DNA of 64,000 nt from Burhinus oedicnemus (taxonomy: Eukaryota; Chordata; Aves; Charadriiformes; Burhinidae). The notes beneath the pieces were generated by a model. The model saw only the letters and a program-made list of their open reading frames with translations, made no database searches and had not been told where the DNA came from. The stretch is taken from assembly GCA_008921705.1 (NCBI GenBank), contig VFFE01009081.1:16565-80564 (forward strand). Direction: 5' to 3'. Shown here in pieces: positions 34,701-47,625 of the stretch (the first letter of the stretch is position 1; each line of letters begins with the position of its first letter). The position numbers were made by a program, and so were the translations under genes.

Positions 34701-37700
34701 GATTTAATCAGAGCTCGTGTCCGCAGCAGTGCCTGCAACCTACAGGCCGTGGAGGAACTGCAGTGCCCCAAACCACTGTAAAGCTGTGAAGATCAAGAGT
34801 CATTTAAGGTGTCGAGATGTGCTATGTGAAGAATGCACAGGTGACTTTCTAATGACCAATTCCTCTGGCAGGTTTTTATTAGCTGTGTGCAGTATGTTCA
34901 TACAAGAGAAATAATGTCTTCCATTTCGTTATTGCTGGGTTTCTGGGCTTTTTGTTTGTTTTTGTTTTTGGGGTTTTTTTTTTGCAAGTGTGTATGATTT
35001 CTCGATTCTTGAAGGTTGTAAAAGAACTTCCAAGTAACTTAATTTTTTTTTATAAAAAATGGTATTCTAAAACCATTGAGGAGAAGATAGGAAATCATGA
35101 GTCACTTCATGCTTTCAGAATCACGAACACAGACTGGATCCTGATCCAAAGGTTCCCTGAGATCATTAAAACTTGCATTAACTTGCATAAGATGTGAATC
35201 AGGCTGCCAGAACGTATCTATTTAGCACAGCTTTATCAGAGGTTTTATTCTGCGCAGAGCTAAACACAGTTCTTTAGCAAAGCCGATAGTTGTACTGCAC
35301 AGTGTAATGGAAGAATAAAAATACTGCTCAGAGATCATTCTGAGATGCCTCTCGCTGTTGAAGAAACTAGTCTGCGCAGGGTCATGCCCTGATAATTGTC
35401 CTCAAACCAGGACAATAATATTTCCTTTTTTTGCTGCAAAATTTAGCTGGGAGACCCCAGTTGGAACAGCTCGGTGTGATTAGATCAAGTGCCCGTTACG
35501 GGAAAATCCAGGCTGGTTTGCAAGTTGTGTGCGGTGAAAGGGAAGGTTGTGCTTTTTTAACCAGACGTCAACTCGATTATATTGATTTTCAGCAAAAATG
35601 GCAGTAAAAGGTGTGCGTGGGGGGGAAAGTGCGGTCTTTCTGGAGAGGCAAGGAAGCCGGGGGCAGGTGACCGGAGAGGCAGGCCAGCGCTGCTGCTGGG
35701 ATGGAGCTCCCTGGCAAGCATCCCTTCGGGCGGGAAGGGTCTGCACCCCTGGGGCTTGCAGAGCATCCGCGCCATTCAAGTACCACCCCGCCGTCTTTGC
35801 GGTAGGTTTGCGTAGACCGGCTTGTTTGTTAATGCTTACCAGTACAGAGCAGTTCTAAAAGCTTCATCATTGGATTTTTAATTTTTTTTTTTTTTTAATT
35901 TTTGTGGGGTCTTTAAATAGCAAGAGGAGTCATTTTATACACCAAATACAGAGGTGGGTTATTTGCAAGCGCTGGTCAGAACTGATCGAAACAGAGTCAC
36001 GGGCCAATTAAAGGTGGATAGTAAAATGTCCTTGAGCATCGTCCCATAGCACGTTGCTGCTCGAGTGCCGTGTGCTCGATCCGTGGCCTTCCCATCGCTC
36101 ACTTTCCAGTGCGGCTTCAAAGACAAGTTCACTCCGTTTAGCACGCAGGCTTGCAAGTTTTTGTTGGCAAAACTAGATTTTCATGGAATAAAAAATACTG
36201 GCTGAGATCTTTAAGTACATTAAAATAAAGGTGTTTTCAGCTATCACCTTAAACTATAAGGGCTTTGTGGCAAGGTTAGACATTTTTGTTGGAAGTGGCA
36301 TTAATATGGTTGATCCATAATGGGGCTGATCCGTAATCTATCCATTAATATGGATAGATTAATCTATCCATTAATATGGGGTGGGTTGCAGGACACCTTT
36401 TTGTCCCTGTTTTGTTTTTTTTTTTTAATATTCTATGAATGCCAGCTTGGCGTTTCCCATTCTCCGTGCAGAATGTGGTTGGCAAAGGTGTGTTGTGGAG
36501 GTTGGGAAAAGAGCCAGACAGAGGCCCGCCTCATCCGCCTGGTGGATACCCTGGGATGGGGCTGGTGGGGCTGCGTTGGTTTTACTGGGGTGGGTCGGTA
36601 GCAGGTCGGCACCAGCGATAACAGACTGGCACTGCTGCTTCAGGTAAAACTGCGGAAGAGTGCGTTATAATTGCTTGTTTTCTTAACTTGTAACCTGAAA
36701 TACTCACTTTTCCCGAGTATCTTCCATGGTGTGTCTGAAGAGGAGTTTGTTTTCTTTCAGTATTTTTTTTTTAAATGATATTTCTTTTATTGTGAGAGTG
36801 AAAAGCATTTTAACTGTATCTCTTGCTAAAAGATTAGCGGCAAAAGCCTGTGAACTGTCTTGGTAAGGGCCTTGGCTTTGATAAAGTAGTTCCAGTGGTC
36901 TTGCTGTAGCTGCGCTCCGTCCGACAGCCAGGGTCACAGCTCCGCGCTCTGAAACTGCAGTCTGCGTCACAACTGTGGGGTTTGTGACTTTGGAAAGGAA
37001 AAATCTAGGGGTGGGGAAAAAAAAAAAAAAAAAAAATTGAAAGCAATTGACATTTCCCAGCCAAACCAAAATAACATTCGTTATTGTTAGCACTGTACAC
37101 AGTAATTAAATTCTTAGAGTGTGACCCACAGTGAGTTAAGGAATTAGGCTTAATAGTTTTGTAATACCCTGGAACAACGACGTTGCCTAACCTGCCTAAA
37201 GAGCAAAAGAGGTCCTTGCTAAATCTACCGTTATGAAGAAATGTCTTAAAACACATGTAAAAGTTAAAAAATTCTTAATTTTAGGTAGATGTTCATGTAA
37301 ATTAGTAATAATCTCATAATTTTACTGTATGGCATCTTTAGAAGCTGAGAATTAAAAGCACTCATTTACATAGAGATACTTGGACTAGACACTGTCCATA
37401 AGGATTGGGAATCAGCTGTGATATCCGTCCTCGGTGTGAGTCGTCTCTGGCTGTGAGACCACGCCTGGAAAATAGGCGTCTACTCAACTGCGTGCCTTAC
37501 CCCTCTGCATCCTGCCCATCATCGCTCTTCCCTTTCAGTGACGAATGTTGGTCCTCTGTGTGAGGTGGCAAATGGTTATGGCTCGGTGGCCACAAGCCCG
37601 TCTGCATAAGGTGACCTGTCTCCTTCCCTTTTAGTGCTAATTATGAGCCAGATTGCTCACGGGTTGGTTGAGCCAAGCCCCTCTTCAGGCGTGGTACCAG

Positions 37701-38844
37701 CTCATGCCCGAGCAAGGTTCACGCTGCTCTAATTTGCAGCTTCATTTCACCTGGGACGGTGCCTGAGCAGCCCCTCAGGGTCCTGGAGCAGTCCAGACTT
37801 ACGGGTGAAATAATGAGTAATTTAGGAGACCGATGAAATAAAGGTGGCATCTCCAGGCCAAGAAAGCGGGCATTGGGACGTGATCATTCATCTTTACCGT
37901 TTGCCAGTCGTTGATAGATTATTTTAGTGGTTTCAGAAGACTTTCCTGACGGGGAGCAGCAGGCAGAACGTAAAGCCCAGGAACCCCGTGGCCTGTTGAA
38001 GACCAGCCCTCAGTTTGCAAGCTGCCGGTGCTATGGATCCAGTACAAAGATTGCCATTTTTACACTAGTGGGGTTTTGTGGTTTTTTTTCCTTCCTGTTT
38101 CTGCTGTTCAATTGCTGCAGCATTCCATGAAGAAAACGGTGGGAGGGACGGTGGCAGGGAACAAATACTGGTATTTTTCCTCCGTGCTGTATGTTCCCTG
38201 TCTCCTGTGAAGCCGCGTATCTAACAATCAAATTGCTGCCTTTGAACTTAACGTAAAGTAGCAAGTTTTGTTTTCCTTGCAGTTTATAACCCTCTCACAG
38301 AAGTTATCAGCTTTGTGACTGCCTATTTTGCACAATACAATCACTATGCTGCATTAACCCAAGTTTGTTTGTGTTAGGGTAATTTTACATTTTTATTAAC
38401 GAATACTTTATTGCCTATGGGTATATATTATTTATTCATAGACAGTCTTCTCTATAACTTTGCCTCAGAGATACTAACCCTTGAAAAGCTTAAAGAGGAA
38501 TTTTCATCTAAAACAAATTTGCCTTTTTCCGTTTGGACGTATACAGATTTTAACATGGACATCATCAGTGATGTCATCGCTAATGCCTGTAAAATTCTTC
38601 GAAGAGTCCTCTAACATGTTTGCCCTCAGCTAGCTTGTTCGTTTTACTGTGAGAATAAAAATTCATCTTTTGTCAGAAGCACTGAGATCTTAAAAACCAG
38701 CATTAGTTTAGACATTAGTGGCACGTAAGAAAATAAGGGACCTCACCTTGGTATTTCACTGTGGGTTGTAGCAGCATGGAAACATGAGAGGGTGAATGCC
38801 ACAGCCTGGTTTCACCTGTATGGACTGGGAAGGTTTCCATGCAA
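34701..38844. other. Probable intron, no gene recognised
   Basis: AT-rich sequence with T- and A-runs (about 35882-35896, A20 at 37017-37036). It has a local palindrome and direct-repeat cluster at 36335-36379, listed separately. The open frame at 38411-38614 has ordinary amino-acid composition but no splice sites around it and no domain I recognise. Confidence 0.5.
36335..36379. repeat. Perfect palindrome overlapping a 19-bp direct repeat
   Basis: Positions 36335-36345 (AATCTATCCAT) and 36350-36360 (ATGGATAGATT) are exact inverted copies separated by TAAT, giving a hairpin with 11-bp stem and 4-base loop. The 19 bases at 36335-36353 recur exactly at 36361-36379. Related TTAATATGG and GATCC(A/G)TAA pieces lie just upstream at 36301-36335. 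The cluster looks like local template-switching or slippage. Confidence 0.9.
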
Positions 38845-38921
38845 TCATCGAATCCTAGAGTGGTTTGGGTTGGAAGGGACCTTAAAGACCATCTAGTTGC
38901 AATCCGCTGCCCTGGGCGTGT
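38845..38921 (-). mobile_element. CR1 LINE 3' terminal stub
   Basis: On the plus strand it reads ATCGAATCCTAGAGTGGTTT then GGGTTGGAAGGGACCTTAAAGACCATCTAGTTGCAA, split here at the GGG. This is the reverse complement of a CR1 3' end. It is heavily 5'-truncated, and the right boundary is uncertain by 10-20 bp. Confidence 0.8.
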
Positions 38922-41156
38922 GCAGAGGGGGCTGGGAAGCGAGCTGCTGGCTTGGCTGGTTCCCGCTTGCGATGCGGGACCGTGCTCCAGGTAGGCAGTG
39001 TCTGTTTTGCTCCTCTTCAGAGCGAAGGAAGATAAGGCAAAGCTGGCATGTTCTGGCAGCTCTTGTGGAATGCAACCGTGGAGTGACAGTTGTCATCTTG
39101 CCTACGCGCTTGCACAGTCATACCCATTTCCCTGACCTTTTCTCTCCTCCTTCTTCAACGGGGAAGCGCTATGAGCCATGAGGAACCCGGCAGTTGTGGG
39201 AAACCCTTGAAGTTTTGCCAATAAATTTTAATAGATGAGAGTTAAATCTTTTCAGTATTTTTAAGTGTTGTATTCATTTCTTGATTAGCAATTCAGACCT
39301 GCGTTCCACTGTTCTTCATCCCGATATAGGCTCGTTTATGTAACTCGTCCTAGGCTGGCACTCCTGTCTGTCTTGTCGGAGCTGGTGGTGGAGGAGCACA
39401 CGACACGCTTTTCCAAAGCATGCCTTAAGCTCTTGCATAAGTCAGAGCTTATTTCAAAACTGGGAGTGCAGTGACTAAATATTTTAGAAACCTGAGCCCA
39501 TGTGTTTCAGCAGTTGGGTTTTGGTTGGTTTTTTGTGCTGGGTTTTTTTCGTGGGTTAGTTTTTTTGTTGTTTTTTTTTTTTTGAGTATACATTGGCATT
39601 AAGGGGCATTTCCCTATAACATTCTTCGGGATTCTTTCCACCAGCTGGAGCCTTTGCAGTTTGGTCCAAATGACCTTCATTTATTGTAAGTTGAGCTTGG
39701 TGCTTGATAGTTGAGTGAGAGTTTTATTAGTCCTTCTAAGCAGATGATGCTGTAAGGGTGAGATTAAAGCTGAGGCCAGTCGTTTACATATTCTGAGACC
39801 TTTCACTCTAAAATGACTGCTGTACCTTCTACTGCAACTCCGCAGCCAAGAGAGCGGGGGGCGGAGTGATCCAAAATTAACAGTGTAATATTTAAGCACA
39901 CTTGAAATGTCAGCTTGTGGACTAATACAGTTTACTATTGGAATAAAGGTACCTGTAGCGTTCTTTATAATGGACTTCTTACAAAGTTAATATACGCATT
40001 GAAATGACTGTAGAAGTAATCCTCAACCACTGTAATTGTCCCTCAAAGGCTTTGTTGACTTTGATAATTTACAACATTGCTTCCAGTTTCACAATTTTTA
40101 AAAATATACAACTTCCCAGTTCTGGTAGAAGGAACCTTTCTTGTAGGAAAAGTGAAATCACCGTAAAAAGCATGTTATTAAGTCTTACGCGTCAAATGTT
40201 TTAAATTTAGCTTGTTACATTTGTTAATCATAAGAATGTGGATTAATTAAACTTCCTGTTCACGTATGTAGGATTTATATTGGCTGATGGATCTCTAAGA
40301 AAAAGGTTGGGGATGTGTCAGCATCTCCTCTGGCTCTGTGAAAGGAAAATGCATGTAGTTAAAAAGAATTATAGAAGGGAAGACATCAATAACTGTGTCC
40401 TTCATCCTTCTGGACAAAAAGCACACTGAAAGGGAAGCTCTTCTTCAGGGCAAAGACTGTGCTAATCAGCCTGGGGGTGATACTGAAGCTTCTTTGAATA
40501 TTCTTATTCATTTTCCTCTCAAGCTAAGTGGATGTGCCTTATCCTCCGGATAGTCACAATTAATGAAAAACCTATAGCCCTGTTCAGCACATCTGAGCAT
40601 TTTTCACTGCTTTTAATTGACTTATCCAGCATCTAGTGTGACTTGATGGACTTGGATGGCTTTCCTTTAGTCCCTGCCCTTTGAACATTTCTTTTTCTGC
40701 TAACATTTCACATTTGAGGTTTAATCTCTCGCAGCTTTATTAGGAAGAAATTAGCTTCTACGAGAACTGAGCTGTGGAAAATGGATATTTGGATCTTATC
40801 CTAATTCAGAACGGCGCTGTTGCGGCTGGCGCTTTGGAGTGCGGGTCTCATTAATATACCCTGCACAGTCTGGTTTACGAGAGCAGCCTCTTCCTGCAGA
40901 AGAGGTATCAGCTGCAGGGAGCGCAGACGGAACAGGCTGATGGTTTTACTCTTAATTTTATGTTCTATTTTTACTCCAAATGTTACAATGCCCCAAACAA
41001 ATATTGCTTCCTGCTGCCCCAGAATCGTACGGCAACGCAGTGGTCCAGACAGCAGCTGGGACTCCTCCCTTTGACTTTCTCAGATGTCTTTGACTGAGCC
41101 CATTCCCTCATGTTGCTTGCGCTGCACTGAGCAGTTCTGCGTAGTCGGCAGTCACG
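38922..41156. other. Probable intron, nothing recognised
   Basis: AT-rich DNA with T-rich and GT-rich runs (39510-39590). No exon-like segment with paired splice signals, RNA gene or repeat family was recognised. Confidence 0.5.
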
Positions 41157-41540
41157 GAATCATAGAATCACCCAGGTTGGAAGGGACCTTTAAGATCATT
41201 GAGTCCAACCATCAACCTCACACTGCCAAACCCACCACTAACCCATGTCCCTCAGCACCACGTCTGCCCAGCTTTGAAATACCTCCAGGGATGGTGACTC
41301 CACCACTGCCCTGGGCAGCCTGTTCCAGTGCTTGACAACCCTTTCCGTGAAGAAATTTCTCCTAATATCCAATCTAGACCTCCCCTGGCGTAACTTAAGG
41401 CCATTTCCTCTTGTCCTACCGCTTGTTAATTGGGAGAAGAGACTGACCCCCACCTCTCTACCTTTCAGGTAGTTGTAGAGAGCGAGAAGGTCTCCCCTCA
41501 GCCTCCTGTTCTCCAGGCTGAACAACCCCATGTCCCTCAG
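41157..41540 (-). mobile_element. CR1 LINE, 3' fragment (copy A of a compound)
   Basis: Reverse-oriented CR1 with its 3' end at 41157 (plus-strand AATCATAGAATCACCCAGG nearby). It includes the 3' UTR and the end of ORF2 ([22 protein letters not shown], read as ENRRLRGD here). It stops at the CTCAG of 41540, where the next CR1 piece begins within about 5 bp. Confidence 0.93.
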
Positions 41541-41545
41541 CTTCA

Positions 41546-41727
41546 CTTTCAGTGAAGAAATTTTTCCTAATATCGAATCTAAACCTCCCCTGGTGCAACC
41601 TGAGGCCACTTCCTCTTGTCCTAATGCTTGTTACTTGGGAGAAGAGACTGGCCTCCAGCTCTCTCCAACCTCCTCTCAGGTAGTTGTAGAGAGCGAGAAG
41701 GTCTCCCCTCAGCCTCCTCTTCTCCAG
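41546..41727 (-). mobile_element. CR1 LINE, internal fragment (copy B of a compound)
   Basis: A second reverse-oriented CR1 segment covers the same part of the element as the right half of copy A, from the GAAAAATTTCTTCACTGAAAG block to CTGGAGAAGAGGAGGCTGAG on the minus strand. It has no 3' end of its own. It differs from copy A, for example by keeping about 10 bases (CCAACCTCCT on the plus strand) that A lacks. It is therefore either an old internal duplication or a separate, partly deleted insertion. Confidence 0.9.
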
Positions 41728-42603
41728 TCCTTTCTCACCACTTCCCATCCTGCAGTCCTTTACTCTCCCAGGTCCAGCTGGATACTGGTGTATTTGGCCC
41801 ACTGATAAGACCGTGTTTGGTCATGTTGTAACACACCTTGTTTGCTTGTTCCTCTTGCCCAAGCAAGGACAGTCACCTGCTCTCTCAGTTGTTTCAGCTC
41901 GGCTGGTTTTAATGCCCTGGCACAGAAGTGATTTCATGTCTTCTTAAGTCATCGGAGAAGAGGTAAAGTAACAGAAGGCCCCAAACTGAGACCTCGATTA
42001 AAAAAAGCGCTCCTTCTGTGCTGGTTTCCCATTTACAATTAAGCTCCTCTTCTGATTTTTTCTTTTGTGAGTTTCAAGTCCGTTTGATATAATATACTGA
42101 GTTATAACTTTCTGATTTCTTGGTCAGAAGCTTTACAGCAGTAAATCCAATGCCTGCGGAGCTGTGTTACTTTCTCGCTGGTGCTGTTGTCCCCCATACC
42201 TGTAATCCCACCTGAAGACATTGGTTAGGCTAGTTTGACGCTGCTTTTTTTTTATGCACACGTGTACTGGCATTAATTTTATTAAGCTGCTGTAATTCTT
42301 TATAAATAATGTTGTGTATTGCCTATTCCATTACATTGCGCAGGATCAGTGTCAAGCCGACAGGCCTGGAACTATTCAGATTATCCCGTTTTCTCAATCA
42401 TTTGGTACAGAAGCTGCCTCGTTCGTTCTGATGCTCCTTGCCAAGGACGTGCAGTATGTCACAAAAGACATTATTGTGGTTATACCTGTGACCAACTTAC
42501 CGATAGTCTTAGAACACAAGTCAAAGGCTCCAGATGTATACAGATAAAATCTGTATGTATGATACTGAAAAGACGGTTAAAATACACTCTCTAAGACTTA
42601 ATT
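41728..42603. other. Non-coding DNA, nothing recognised
   Basis: A probable intronic stretch between the compound CR1 and the LTR-like sequence. The open frames at 42314-42594 overlap each other in two frames and have no domain features. Confidence 0.45.
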
Positions 42604-43209
42604 TGAAGTTTTAGAAAGCAGGCATTCTTTATTACAGCACTGGGTGCACGGGGGATCGTTCCACCTATTGTGCCCACTCAAGCTTCTTTAGGTGACATCT
42701 GAAATGTCAGTATCTCATACATGTTCATGAACAGGGAAATCTTTCCCAAAAATAGGCGGTATCTTTCAAGAACCAATTATCATAAAGTTCACTCCTCCTT
42801 GCGCGGGCGCAGTCTTATCTGGTGGTCTTCTTCGGGGGTCTTCTGGATGAAGGCTGGCAGTCTTCCTCGGTGTCAACTCTTCACCTTTCCCAAATTGTAG
42901 CATTGTTAAACCACAATGCCGGTTTCTTCTGGTTATCTTGCTTGTTAGCTCCCCTGTCTGTCATATATCACGTAGTCTTTGACCTCGGTTTAGTCATTCG
43001 GGTGATAAACCATCCTTTATCTTGTAGATTCAAGCTCTCAGTTCCTCCCATCCTTGGGCCTCAGTCTCTGTTTTCATAGCCCAGCAACATTTTAAGTTTA
43101 GTATCTTTTGGCTAAGTACACAGTATAGTCTGCTATAGTTTAACTTCATGGACTATTTTATCCCTAAACTACATTTGTCATTCATTTTCTAAAATACATC
43201 CTATATCAT
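42604..43209 (-). mobile_element. LTR-like sequence of an endogenous retrovirus, probably solo
   Basis: Read on the minus strand, the left part carries GTGCACCCAGTGCTGTAATAAAGAATGCCTGC (split: GTGCACCCAGTGCTG, then an AATAAA signal, then GAATGCCTGC). It ends in CTTCA at 42604, where plus-strand TG gives the expected terminal CA. A polyadenylation signal shortly before a CA end is the pattern of an LTR R-U5, and I recall this context from avian LTRs. The right boundary is uncertain: I set it at the end of the first copy of a 26-bp repeat. No target-site duplication or internal retroviral genes were found, so a solo or fragmentary LTR is the best reading. Confidence 0.45.
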
Positions 43210-43422
43210 AGTAAATGCTTGAAGAAGTGCTTCCATACAACGCAGTTTATCTGAAGTAAATAAAAAGAAGTCTTGCTGTTGATCTCTGTTGCTCTCCTGC
43301 AACACGCTTTGGCTTTTGTATAAAGCTGAGGGAAGGTTAATTTGACCGTGAACAAAGACTTATGGACATGGATAATTGCTAGAAGCAACTGTAGTGATTT
43401 TCTAAAATACATCCTATATCAT
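43184..43422 (+). repeat. 26-bp exact direct repeat, 213 bp apart
   Basis: The 26 bases at 43184-43209 (beginning ATTTTCTAAAATAC and ending CTATATCAT) recur exactly at 43397-43422. The bases that follow remain similar (AGTAAATGCTT versus GTAAAGATGCT), so the duplication may be slightly longer and diverged. Confidence 0.92.
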
Positions 43423-46400
43423 GTAAAGATGCTGCTTTTAGAAAAGAAGGCCCAGTATAAATCAGAAGTGTGCAGAGAAGATTGGCCTGCGTCGTCCTGG
43501 TGGTTCTTGCTGAAATAAACCCCCAGAGGTTTCTGTAACTTCTCCTGAGGCCGGTGCTAGAACGGCCAACAGAGACATCAGTATTTTCACTGCTCCAAGA
43601 AGCGATCAGTTTATTTTACTTCTGGACTTCCTCCTAAAATATTGGCAGCGAGCAGCAGGACAGCCGCATGGCCCGAGCCCTTTTTGAATCCTAATTGGAA
43701 AACAAGCTCAATTCCCGCGCTCCGTGGAAAACTGCGCTTACCTAGTGTGTACCGACGGCCACAGCGGCTTTTGGTGGCCACGCTGGCAACCAGCCTAGGC
43801 TCCGGCTCTCTGCTCACCTACTGCGTGGCCATCGCTCGTCCCCGAGGCTGCCGTGGCACCGCAGAAGGCGGCTGCTCTTCTCGGGATGATTTAACGCTCG
43901 ATCACTTGCGGGATATACGTACCAGCAGTAAAAGGGGACAATATCTCATGGCAACACGCACGAAAATGTAACGTTATTTACGAATTTAGACAGGCAATGT
44001 CATTCTGTTCGCTTATTTACAAGAAAAGTAATTCATCAAAACCGAGCAGTAAAGGGAGAGGTAATAGGTCTTGAGCTACCATTTGATTCTTCATATTTTT
44101 GGTTGGTAATTTATTTGTCAGGAAACTAGTACCTTACAATATAATTTTTCTGAATATGAACTACTGGGTAATAAAATGGCTTTTTTGGCTGATTGTATAC
44201 GCTGGCCTTGTACTGTGGGGAAATTCATACTTTCTCAGCTGTTCGTGGCTCCCTTTCTTACCTACTGAGCCATTGCCAGATCTGCAAAATAAGACGACCT
44301 ATTTTAAGAAAGGAAGGGAAATCCCCACTGCTGTTCGGAGACCATGAAAATGCCTCCCAGCGAATGCTAGACTGTGCTGAGGTGCTCTCGGTTCACCAGG
44401 GCAGGATTTTCTACCTTTCTTCAGGTGGCCGGTGGAACTCGGAAGGAAAATGATGCAAAGCTGACGCTCTGGGTTGGTCCACTGTCATAATTTAATTGCG
44501 GACTCCTCTCTTATGCCAAACGCTCTCGTTCAAAAAAAACCTTTCAGGCAGGTGGAGACTGCCATAGCGAAGAACTGTGTTATTTGGAAATGAATCTGAA
44601 AGAGGAGTTAAGCAAAGCTGTCCTGCCAGCCTTCCCTGAGCCCGGTGGCAGAAATCTGCCAGCCCCGGGGCTGTATCACGGGCTGAGAAATGCAGACGCT
44701 TGGAGGTGGTTCTGTTTTCAGTGGTGGAGAACGCTTTATTATAGTTGCTGTGCTCCGCTCCCGGTTCGCCAAAGGCGGCACCACGGTGCGGGCTTGATAA
44801 ATGGGATGCCTCCCAAAATAGGGATGTTTCTCAGCAGACTTCTTGGGGCAGAATGAACCCCTAGACTGACAAAAGCCGGCAGTGTAGGGGCTAGTGCAGG
44901 GAATGTGGAGGGAGAGCAATCCCGCTGAATTCCAGAGCTGTCACCTGCCGATCATCACGGACGATGTCTTTGGAGGACTAGAGATCAGAAATTTATTAAA
45001 CTGTGTGTTTGGGGGTTCTTCTCGTGGCGTATTTCCGTAGTGCTCTGAGAGTCGTGCGGTGCTGAGGGGAGCAAGAACAGCGTTGAAGCTAGAGAAAAGT
45101 TTGCTAATTAAAGACTCTGATAGGAATGTAATCTGAGAGAAGCTCCAGGGAAAGGGAAATGTGTTCTTTTTACCTTTGCATTTTGTAACTGTGCAGCTGA
45201 GAACCAGGCAAGGAGGAAGAAACTCAATCTCAGACAGCACACGAGAGAAAACCAGTCTCTTATTGCCGTCGTGTTTGGAAATAAAAGCTCATTGCTGGCA
45301 TTTCTGTAAGATAAAAGAGGGAAGAGATCCCAGAGGAAGCCAAGTAAGACAGAACAGAAAGATTTATTTATCTGTTTATTGCCTTGCCCACAGAGAAGCT
45401 GACCTCAGTCCCTGCACGTTATACAGCCCTGGGGAAAGGCCAGGCCCCTTGGTTTCCAGATCCCCAGAAGTGATTAACTGGAATAATTAAGGATAAATAT
45501 TTTGGTTAAATATAATCTATATGGGCATTTTGTCTGGCTTATTTCAATCTTTTTATCCTTTGCTTCAATTTTTGCTATTCAGCTCTGCTTAAATACATAT
45601 TAATCGAGCTGACAGTTTGAACTAAGTTTTAAGTGGAATTCTGATTTATCAAACATCTGGGATACTCCGGTGCTATCTTTGTGCTAGGCAGTCTCTGAGG
45701 TGTGAGGATGACCTGTTAAGTGGTTAAATCATTCCTGGATGTCCTCTGATAGAAGGCCCAACCGTAAAGTGCCGCAAAAGGAAAAAAAAAAAAAAAAAAT
45801 ATCTAAAAACCCAAATTTCTATTCCAAATTTCCTAGTACCGCTAAAAATCGGATCTGTTTGTGATCTGTGTGCGGCTGTGTTAATGATTTTCACACACTG
45901 AGAAAGTCTGCCATCCCCTGGGTTCTGCTAATGAAGTGACTTGCCTTATTCACCCGACAGCGCTTTAAAAGCGATGTCGCTACGATAACAGCAGAAGAGA
46001 AGGCAATTGCACAAAACTGGCAGAAAGGAAACAAGGAAGTTGCTCAAGGCCAGTGAGTTGTGTCTCAGTGAGGTAACTTGCACGTATGTTTAAATACCAG
46101 CGTTTTACTAGTGGTCTGTGTCCAGCTCCTCCGGGCTCAGCGCGTGCTCGCACAGCACGTCTCGGCTCCGCTCCGCACTCTGCCGGGAGGAGACGGGCAG
46201 GTTTTCTTCATACCTGTAACTTCTGCGTTTTGACGCCTTCTCGGGAGTGCTGGTTTCTCCTCGGGAACAGGTTAGGCTCTTCTGGGTTTGTTTCTGGTTC
46301 ACAGGCTGTTTCTTTTTCTACCGGACCGAGGGTAAACCTCAAACCTCGGGGTCCCGCAGCAGTCCTTTCTGCAGTAGCCATGTTCAAGGACGTGTAGGAC

Positions 46401-47625
46401 GTAGTGTAGGATTGTCTCCACGCTCCAGAGAGAGCGTCTGAGGTGGCTCAAGGAAGGGGATGATCTGGAGCTGCCTTAGGTCGCTCCGAGACAGCATCCC
46501 CGGCCGGCGCAGGGGCCCGGAGATCTGGCTGGTGGGCAGCAGCAGCCGAGGCGTGCGGGTCGGTGCCGCGTGCCGCGGGGCCTGCAGGCAACGCGCTCTC
46601 CAGTAAACGTGCTTGAGATGGGAAGCTGAGACGAGCTCTTTCGAAGAAGTCCCGGTTCTTCAGACGGACTGAGGACAGCCAGCCCCGAGCTGGTCAGCCG
46701 TCCCTTTCTCCATCTCCGTTTCATGCCCTGCCCTCCACTTTCAGTACCGGGAACATCCTTTACAGATCCACTGAGCCTTTAATTATTGCTAGCAGCCACG
46801 AATGTTAAGTAACTTTTAGAAACCATGTGCGTCTGGGAGAGTAAAGTAATGCTTTTTTTGGATCTGACCCAAAAATTCTACTTCGTGCCTTATGACATAC
46901 GGAGAATGTCAGTAAGTTGGAGCAAAATCACTTGTGACAGATACACATGCACGTCCCCAGCCTCAGCGTCTTTAAAGGTATGGAGGGCTCATAAACTGTC
47001 TTGAACTGCTGCCTCTTAGCTGTCTTGTAATGGAAACAAAATGAATCATTAATATTTAACATTGAGCCTGATCTTTTTTTGACTGACTGTTGGAATTCCA
47101 CAAAAAAAAAAAGTTACTTCTTTTTTTTTTAAAGCCAGTTGGAAAATACTGGCCAATGCTTTTGAACAAAGAAAAAATACTCACATTTTTTCAGTTTTGT
47201 GATCTGTTGTTGGGATGGAAGGAGAAATGAGAAACCAAAGACGAGCACTTGCAGAATGAACTTGCCATTAATCCGTATTGGAGGAGTGACTGAAGGAAGC
47301 TGATGAGTAGAAGCCGTGATGCAGAGATGCGTAGCCTTAGGCGGTGACTCATGTTCAGTTGGTATTTTGCATCAGTGAGTAAAAATGGCCTGTGGAGGGT
47401 TCCTATAATACTCAGTAATTTCCTTTAGAAATTTGGAGTATACCGCAGGATGCCGAAGATCTCTCTGCTGTACGTGTTGGGGGTGGCTTCTTGTTCAGGT
47501 GGTTGAGTTGACCATGCCGTACACCTCATTGCTGTGAAAGCTCGCCTTGAGTAGCCAGCCTGCGGGAGAGACCGTAGGAGCTGACACTGCCACTCGGAAG
47601 CGGAAAGCTGGGGATGTGCTGCAGC
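43423..47625. other. Probable intron, no gene recognised
   Basis: Mixed sequence with moderately CpG-rich patches near 43640-43900 and 46130-46600 and an A18 run at 45782-45799. Open frames in the patches overlap on both strands. No exon with paired splice sites was convincing. Confidence 0.45.

Noticed and set aside
38411..38614. 67-codon frame with ordinary amino-acid composition
   Set aside because: There is no acceptor/donor pair that uses it, no domain is recognisable, and the surroundings are AT-rich intron-like DNA. It could be rescued only by conservation data.
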